The notes under the pieces: model-generated | Databases searched by the model: none | Seen by the model: only the letters and a program-made list of their open reading frames with translations | Told to the model about the DNA's origin: nothing | Shown: piece after piece, positions 59,287 to 64,000 of the stretch | Position numbering within the stretch: the first letter of the stretch is position 1 | Layout of the letters: every line of letters starts with the position of its first letter | Program-made: the position numbers and the translations under genes | From: Paramecium tetraurelia | Lineage: Eukaryota > Ciliophora > Oligohymenophorea > Peniculida > Parameciidae | Length of the DNA stretch: 64,000 nt | Reading direction: 5' to 3' | Assembly: GCF_000165425.1 (NCBI RefSeq) | Contig: NW_001799022.1 | Span: 310,001 to 374,000 of the forward strand

Positions 59287-59946
59287 TCACATTTGCAAAA
59301 ATGAAGGTAATTTAAATCCTTGTAATTTGGCAAATTACTTAAAGCTTAGCAATTAACCATCATGTCCGATTTTATCTAAATCATTCTTTTTTGCTTAGCG
59401 TATTTTATTAATATTGGGTCTTTCACTTACTTGGCTTAATAAATTATTTGTTGACTGTATTAAATTATTAAATTTTTAATCACTTTCAGATTGTTTATTT
59501 AGTTTCATCTGCAATAAAGAATTTATCACTTCATTATTGAACTATTTATTAATTTCAATTTTTTTTAGATGTAATCCTTATTTTGGGGGTTTTGATTCCG
59601 AATTACTTGTGACATGTGTGATTTATTTAGTAATAGCTGTTTTCTTTGAATCCATTTAAGTAAGCATTGTTTCACTATCTTTTTATCGTTATAATCGATT
59701 TGTTAATGATTGAGATCTTAATTTAGTATCCTATCTTTCAGTTTACGGATGAATGTCATAGTTCAAACTAATTTAATTGAATGAATACTTCTTTTATGAA
59801 ATTGTATGAATTTAATCGATATTATTGTTATTATTGATATTTGTCTCAACTTATTGGCAATTTTATTTCACTTTATCAAAGATTTATTGCAGAGAAATAG
59901 CTCTAATTTGTTTTCTATTCTGAATGAAAGGAAGATCTGAATGCAT
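59287..59946 (-). CDS. Unrecognised Gln/Asn/Lys-rich protein
   Basis: 219 residues in a single exon from ATG 59946 to TGA 59287: MHSDLPFIQNRKQIRAISLQ, polar linker, DTKLRSQSLTNRLQRQKDSE, a helical stretch INKQFNNEVINSLLQMKLNK, and a final KKNDLDKIGHDGQLLSFKQF, AKLQGFKLPSFLQM. No domain recognised. An upstream exon in 59947-60520 cannot be excluded. Composition fits an adapter or cytoskeletal regulator; nothing more can be said. Confidence 0.6.
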
Positions 59947-60520
59947 TTATGAAACTTTATACTTCTGAATACTTCCAACTAAATTGTTCATTATTATAAA
60001 AAAATAATTTTAATTATAATAAATATGTATCTAATTCATAAACATCTTATTTAAGTGAGCATACAAATTATAGTCTGAAGTATCCAGAAATCTAAGAAAC
60101 ATTATGCTTTCTTTTTCATTAATAAACGAAATTTGTCTAACTATTTGAATTATATAGCACTATCATTATAATTCTACACATATACTGTTATATTCCAAAT
60201 GAAATTTTGATATAATTCATATTTAAATTTTAGGATTTTAACAGGAAATTAAGTTTTTACAAGAGTTATTATGAAGATTAGTAATCCCATACAATAAATT
60301 TAAAAATTCTAAATTCTTAGTGATAACTAAATTATAAAACATATTTCTTTTTAGAATTTAATTATAATAATACTCGTTTCAAGGACAAATATATTATACT
60401 AAATGTAATAAATTTGATTTTCTTTAAACTTAGATTTATTTATTATATATGATATTTAATAATGTTATTTTTGGATGAGTTATGAAAAGCAATAGTATTT
60501 TTTATTTGATATTTTTAAAC
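59947..60520. promoter_or_regulatory. Divergent intergenic region
   Basis: 574 bases between a minus-strand start and the DHHC gene start. Extremely AT-rich; no gene, RNA or repeat seen. Confidence 0.4.
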
Positions 60521-61840
60521 ATGAAAATATAAAGCACTGAATATAGAGTTCCATATTATTAAGTTTACAGGGGGAATTCTAAGCATTGTTTATAGGGAAG
60601 GGTGGTGATGGGATATTCTAGGATTATGTTTTTGTTTACATTCATTTACTTAAACGTTATTTCCTTATTATAATTATTGAGAATTGGCCCGGAGAAGAGG
60701 GTATTTGATGTAGAATTGGCTTTGATACTGTTGACTGACACATTTATGATTTTAACTGTGTTTAGGGATCCAGGGAGAATACCTCGAATTAACTCCTAAG
60801 TATAAAAAGTAACTGATTAAAATGACTAAAGTATTCTGATTGTTACTTAATTCCACACAAGCAAAGATACGGTGGCGAGGTTTTGGTTGTAAATTAAAAT
60901 AAAGTTCATGAATTAAAGTTCTGTGACCCCTGTTAGATCTATAAAACAAGATCAACAGCACATTGTAGAAGATGTGACAATTGTGTAGAAGGTTTTGATC
61001 ACCATTGCTTATGGTTGGGATAATGCATAGGTTAAAGGAATTATTGTACGTTTTATTTGTTTATCACTTTTTTAACAATCACATAAATATTATGTATATG
61101 CGTACAAATAAAGCATATACTATCATTATCGGATGTGAGGAGAATAGAATTCATAATCTATTGTATATTGACTATTGGATTGTTTGTATTTGCAACTTAT
61201 TTATTCTTGATACACACCTACTTTATTTTAATAAATAAGACCACTTATGAATATCTGACAACAAATAGTTTTGTAGTAAATCACCATATGCTATATTTTT
61301 ATCAAGGAGATGGAAGCTTGTTCCCAAGAAGATTAATTAGATTTACTTAAAGCATTTGGGAGAAATTATTAAAACCAAATAGAATATTATTTTAGTCCCT
61401 TGATAGTAAGGTAATCAATCCAATCATGTAGGTGTATCATGATGTACCATCCTATATTGAACAATAAAGAAGACAACAACAGTTATAATTTTAGATGAAT
61501 GATACATTGATGAAAATCATTTTGGAGGATAAGACAAAGACTTATCAAAGCGAATTGTGCAGTGACAAGAAAATGGTTGTGAATTAAGAGTATTGTTTCT
61601 TGTGAAGCTAGGTTTTTAAAGGGAGATTCTGAATAAAATAGTGAACATTTAAATTAACTATCTCAAGAATGCTCTTAAAGAGGTGAATAGAAGGACCTAA
61701 AAATGTATGGAGTTCCAAAATCATCTCATGTGAACTAGAGGGATCGGAGTGTGAAGCAGACTCAATCGGGGAGAAGTAAACAGTATGACAAGTTGAATAA
61801 GGACGTTAATGAAATATAACTAATTGATAAACTTGACTGA
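60521..61840 (+). CDS. DHHC-type protein S-palmitoyltransferase
   Basis: Membrane enzyme adding palmitate to cysteines. ATG 60521 gives YRVPYYQVYRGNSKHCLQGR, the usual lead-in before the first membrane helix (IMFLFTFIYLNVISLLQLL) and a second helix ending FRDPGRIP. A 32-base intron joins to [40 protein letters not shown], RNY: a complete Cys-rich DHHC domain with catalytic DHHC. Two more helices follow (FITFLTITQILCICV, CILTIGLFVFATYLFLIHTY) and then the TTxE-like segment TTYEYLTTN. The cytosolic tail is Gln/Lys/Ser-rich; an intron of 22 bases near 61590 leads to the end at TGA 61838-61840. Expected to be active, on Golgi, plasma or ciliary membrane. Confidence 0.92.
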
Positions 61841-61858
61841 GAGAATATTTTTAGGATA

Positions 61859-62577
61859 TCACTTCAATGGTTTTAATTTATTTTATTAATTCAATTTATT
61901 GCTTTTAGTGTATCTGGACATTTGTCTCTTCTTTTACCATTCATAATTGCTATGGAAAACAACCTTGAGGTGACTTTCGACATCCATATCAAACACAATG
62001 TCTTTATTGCCAAATGGTCTATTGTACACTCCAGCAATAGTTTATGTAGAGGAGAGATGATGTAGGTTCTTAGCAAGTGACTCAAATTCAGTTCTTGCCA
62101 ATTGTTCTTGTCTCACTTTCAATTACTAATTTTCATCAACTTCCACTTTCTTCAATTCTTCTAAGAAGTCTTGATTTTTTGTTTTTAAGAATTCCAAATA
62201 GGCTTTCCTGGTAGACCAATTGATATAATATTTTCTGTAATGATAACCTCTGAAATGTCTTTGGATCTGAGTTGCATGATAACTGAAATATTTAATATTC
62301 CTTTCATTGTATCTAGAGTCGTTGTTTCGTTTCATTAGCATTCTAGCTATATATCCACGAGCAAACTTCTATATAATAACAGTTGACTATTTAATCAATT
62401 TAATACATATCTGATTTTTATGTAATGAACTCTTAATTTATGCATTTTATGCCAAGCTTAAATCTTGGTCGAAGCCTTGATTTCAGTCACTCTATTCTCA
62501 CCACTCAACTTGGCCTAATGGTAATACAATTCCACGATTGACTGGAAATTGTTTTGGATTTGCTATTGGTATTGCAT
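61859..62577 (-). CDS. SPATA17-like IQ-motif ciliary protein
   Basis: Calmodulin-binding IQ protein related to SPATA17, found in cilia and flagella. Start ATG 62577; one 20-base intron after YIKIRY. IQ motifs: KIQAWHKMHKLRVHY, IIQKFARGYIARML, QIQRHFRGYHYRKYY. Then AYLEFLKTKNQDFLEELKKV and the family signature NLHHLSSTQTIAGVYNRPFG (SPATA17 has HHLLST..IPGVYNSPF). About 230 residues, shorter than the animal protein. Its stop is only 18 bases from the stop of the DHHC gene, on the opposite strand. Confidence 0.87.
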
Positions 62578-62729
62578 TTTCAATTATTATAATTAATAAT
62601 AAATGTTTATGCGTCTTACATTAAGGACTTTAGTTAAATCCGACTGAAAATCTAAGATACACAAATGTAAATTATTTTAAGGACTTTCATCTCTATAACT
62701 TAGAATCCAAATTAAGACACTAATTATTA

Positions 62730-63225
62730 ATGTTTAATATCAAAAAGTCATCAAACTCAGAAGAGGAATACATTGCCAAAGTGTTAGCAACCTTCCTCAA
62801 GATTCGGCAATAAGAGGAGAAATCAGTCACTCTACAAACAGGAGGAAATCAACCATTTACACAGTCTTAAATTGGAATAACAAAAAATGGAAAAGCAGAT
62901 CTATGTTAATCTAAAAAAGGAAAACTAACAACCTAAGACTAATGAAAAGAGAGAAGAACCAGTTAAACCAGTTAAATCTTCGACAACTGCCAAGATCAAA
63001 GGAGACAAGTATTCAGAATATGGACTCTTCGAGAACGGGGCATTCACTTGTTTGAAGTGTTAAAGCAGAGTTAAAAGAACATAAGATTTACTCAAACATT
63101 GGACTATGTAGCATGGAAGATAGGCAATACCAAGAAGAAAGAGGAACTTCGTTAATGAGGATACTTAATGCGTCAAAAAGATATCTTAGGAGACTCTCAA
63201 ATCAGAGGCTTAATCTGACTTATGA
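62730..63225 (+). CDS. Small protein with one C2H2 zinc finger
   Basis: Short N-terminal exon (MFNIKKSSNSEEEYIAK), then a 34-base intron (about 62778-62811) to QSLYKQEEINHLHSLKLEQQ and a Lys/Pro linker. The finger is FTCLKCQSRVKRTQDLLKHW ending TMQH: C-x2-C-x12-H-x4-H, a C2H2 zinc finger with a wider His gap. A basic stretch RRKRNF follows. Without the intron the first frame would end at a TGA. A single finger plus basic patch may bind RNA or protein rather than DNA; role unknown. Confidence 0.65.
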
Positions 63226-63274
63226 ATTGTATATAAATAATATAAAATATATCATAAATTTAAATTAATAACAG

Positions 63275-64000
63275 ATGTCAGCTACCTAAACTCTTTATAA
63301 CTACTAATGTACCAACATGGAACATAAGGCACCAATTACTAATTTTTGTGCTTGTATTGACTGTCTAAAACCTCTGTGTCCTGAGTGCATCCAAGATCAT
63401 TACTAATATCACATTTCAGCCAAGACACCAGCTGCCGTCTAAAGCATCCTTAATACTAGAACCAATTGTGAAAGAAAGATTGCAAAAGCAATTGAATAAT
63501 TGAAAAAAGTAACTTTATTAGATTTCATAAAAGGAATATGAATAATATGACATTCAATACATTTTCAACCCTGATGAAATACTTACTCAAGAAATCTCCA
63601 GGATGAATGATGTCAAGTTGCAGATGTTTGAAATTATCAACATCTTTTTTAAATAGTAAGAGAATCTTCTCGAAAACAAAGTGAAAGAAAACCAATTAAA
63701 AGTAAATTCATTTATGATCTTTCCAGGTTAGAAACATCGGAGGCATATTCCAAAAGATAGATTCAGTTATTCAATAACTGGAAATGTTAAGAAATAATCT
63801 TCTGACTAGCCCCGATCCATTCACTCACTTTCATAAAGCGTGTAGACTAGACGTTAAATCTTTGCTTGATAGATATAAATCTGATTTGAAGAAATCTATC
63901 AAATCCAAAGAATTAGGCAATTAAATTTATCTATTTCTTAGATCCCATCAATGTTCACATCGATGAACACAAACTATTCAATCTTAAAAGTGAATTAAAT
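63275..64000 (+). CDS. B-box zinc-finger protein, 3' end outside window
   Basis: The N-terminus holds a B-box: CTNMEHKAPITNFCACIDC, LKPLCPECIQDHYQYHIS, with Cys/His spacing typical of B-box type 2, lacking a preceding RING. A 25-base intron (near 63509-63533) leads into coiled coil (QEISRMNDVKLQMFEIINIF, FQKIDSVIQQLEMLRNNLL). A second 25-base intron precedes VRNIGGIF. Then at 63917-63941 a 25-base segment starting GC and ending AG must be removed to continue in frame to DPINVHIDEHKLFN and the window end; otherwise a TGA closes the protein near 63965. B-box/coiled-coil proteins act as scaffolds or microtubule/ubiquitin adaptors. Confidence 0.8.

Noticed and set aside
1-64000. tRNA, rRNA, CRISPR, insertion sequence or IES remnants
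   Set aside because: The gaps were scanned by eye for clover-leaf patterns, direct repeats and TA-bounded inverted ends; none was convincing, though a computed search could still find one.

Overview
The window is ciliate macronuclear DNA, most likely Paramecium (aurelia-complex type). TAA and TAG run through conserved protein domains where glutamine is expected. Only TGA ends genes. Nearly every gene is cut by GT...AG introns of about 19-35 bases, the DNA is very AT-rich, and genes sit tens to a few hundred bases apart on both strands. All translations here use the ciliate code with such introns removed by eye, so exon edges are inferred. I found no tRNA, rRNA, mobile element, CRISPR array or origin.

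1-7.5 kb: C-terminal part of a condensin CAP-D2 gene, a PH-like/Ser-Thr kinase gene, a glycolipid-transfer-domain gene, an unrecognised coiled gene, and a glutamine-rich gene holding two copies of a Cys-rich module. 7.8-15.5 kb: a secreted repeat protein, a Cys/Lys-rich protein, an unresolved gene, NF-YC, a possible ESCRT-III-like fragment, TatD nuclease and PEX16. 15.8-22.4 kb, all minus: sphingomyelinase-like phosphodiesterase, Tubby, a stand-alone CENP-B-type HTH protein, and a Kelch protein. 22.9-29.5 kb: four RING-class ubiquitin-ligase genes of four types (RING, RING-H2, RBR, RINGv+FHA) around a Q/K/P-rich gene.

30-41.3 kb: a Pro/Gly/Met-rich coiled-coil protein with an SR tail, a calcyphosin-like EF-hand protein, a second PH-like kinase, a complete second condensin CAP-D2 gene, and a FAM135-type DUF676 hydrolase. 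41.4-47.5 kb: two unrecognised low-complexity genes, an ULK-like kinase, and an unrecognised gene. 47.6-52.2 kb: LMBD1-type membrane protein, NRF-6-type acyltransferase, ALKBH6. 53-59.9 kb: an LC8-like dynein light chain candidate, a coiled-coil protein, an unresolved gene, Swd2/WDR82, a kinase-like gene with altered active-site motifs, and an unrecognised gene. 60.5-64 kb: DHHC palmitoyltransferase, SPATA17-like IQ protein, a C2H2 protein, and a B-box protein that runs off the end.

The genes do not form operons and the window is mostly housekeeping, signalling and ciliary content. The most notable points are the two diverged condensin CAP-D2 genes each beside a PH-like kinase gene, an intragenic duplication that kept its intron position, the ubiquitin-ligase cluster, the lone CENP-B-type DNA-binding domain, a kinase with degenerate motifs, and a probable GC-AG mini-intron.
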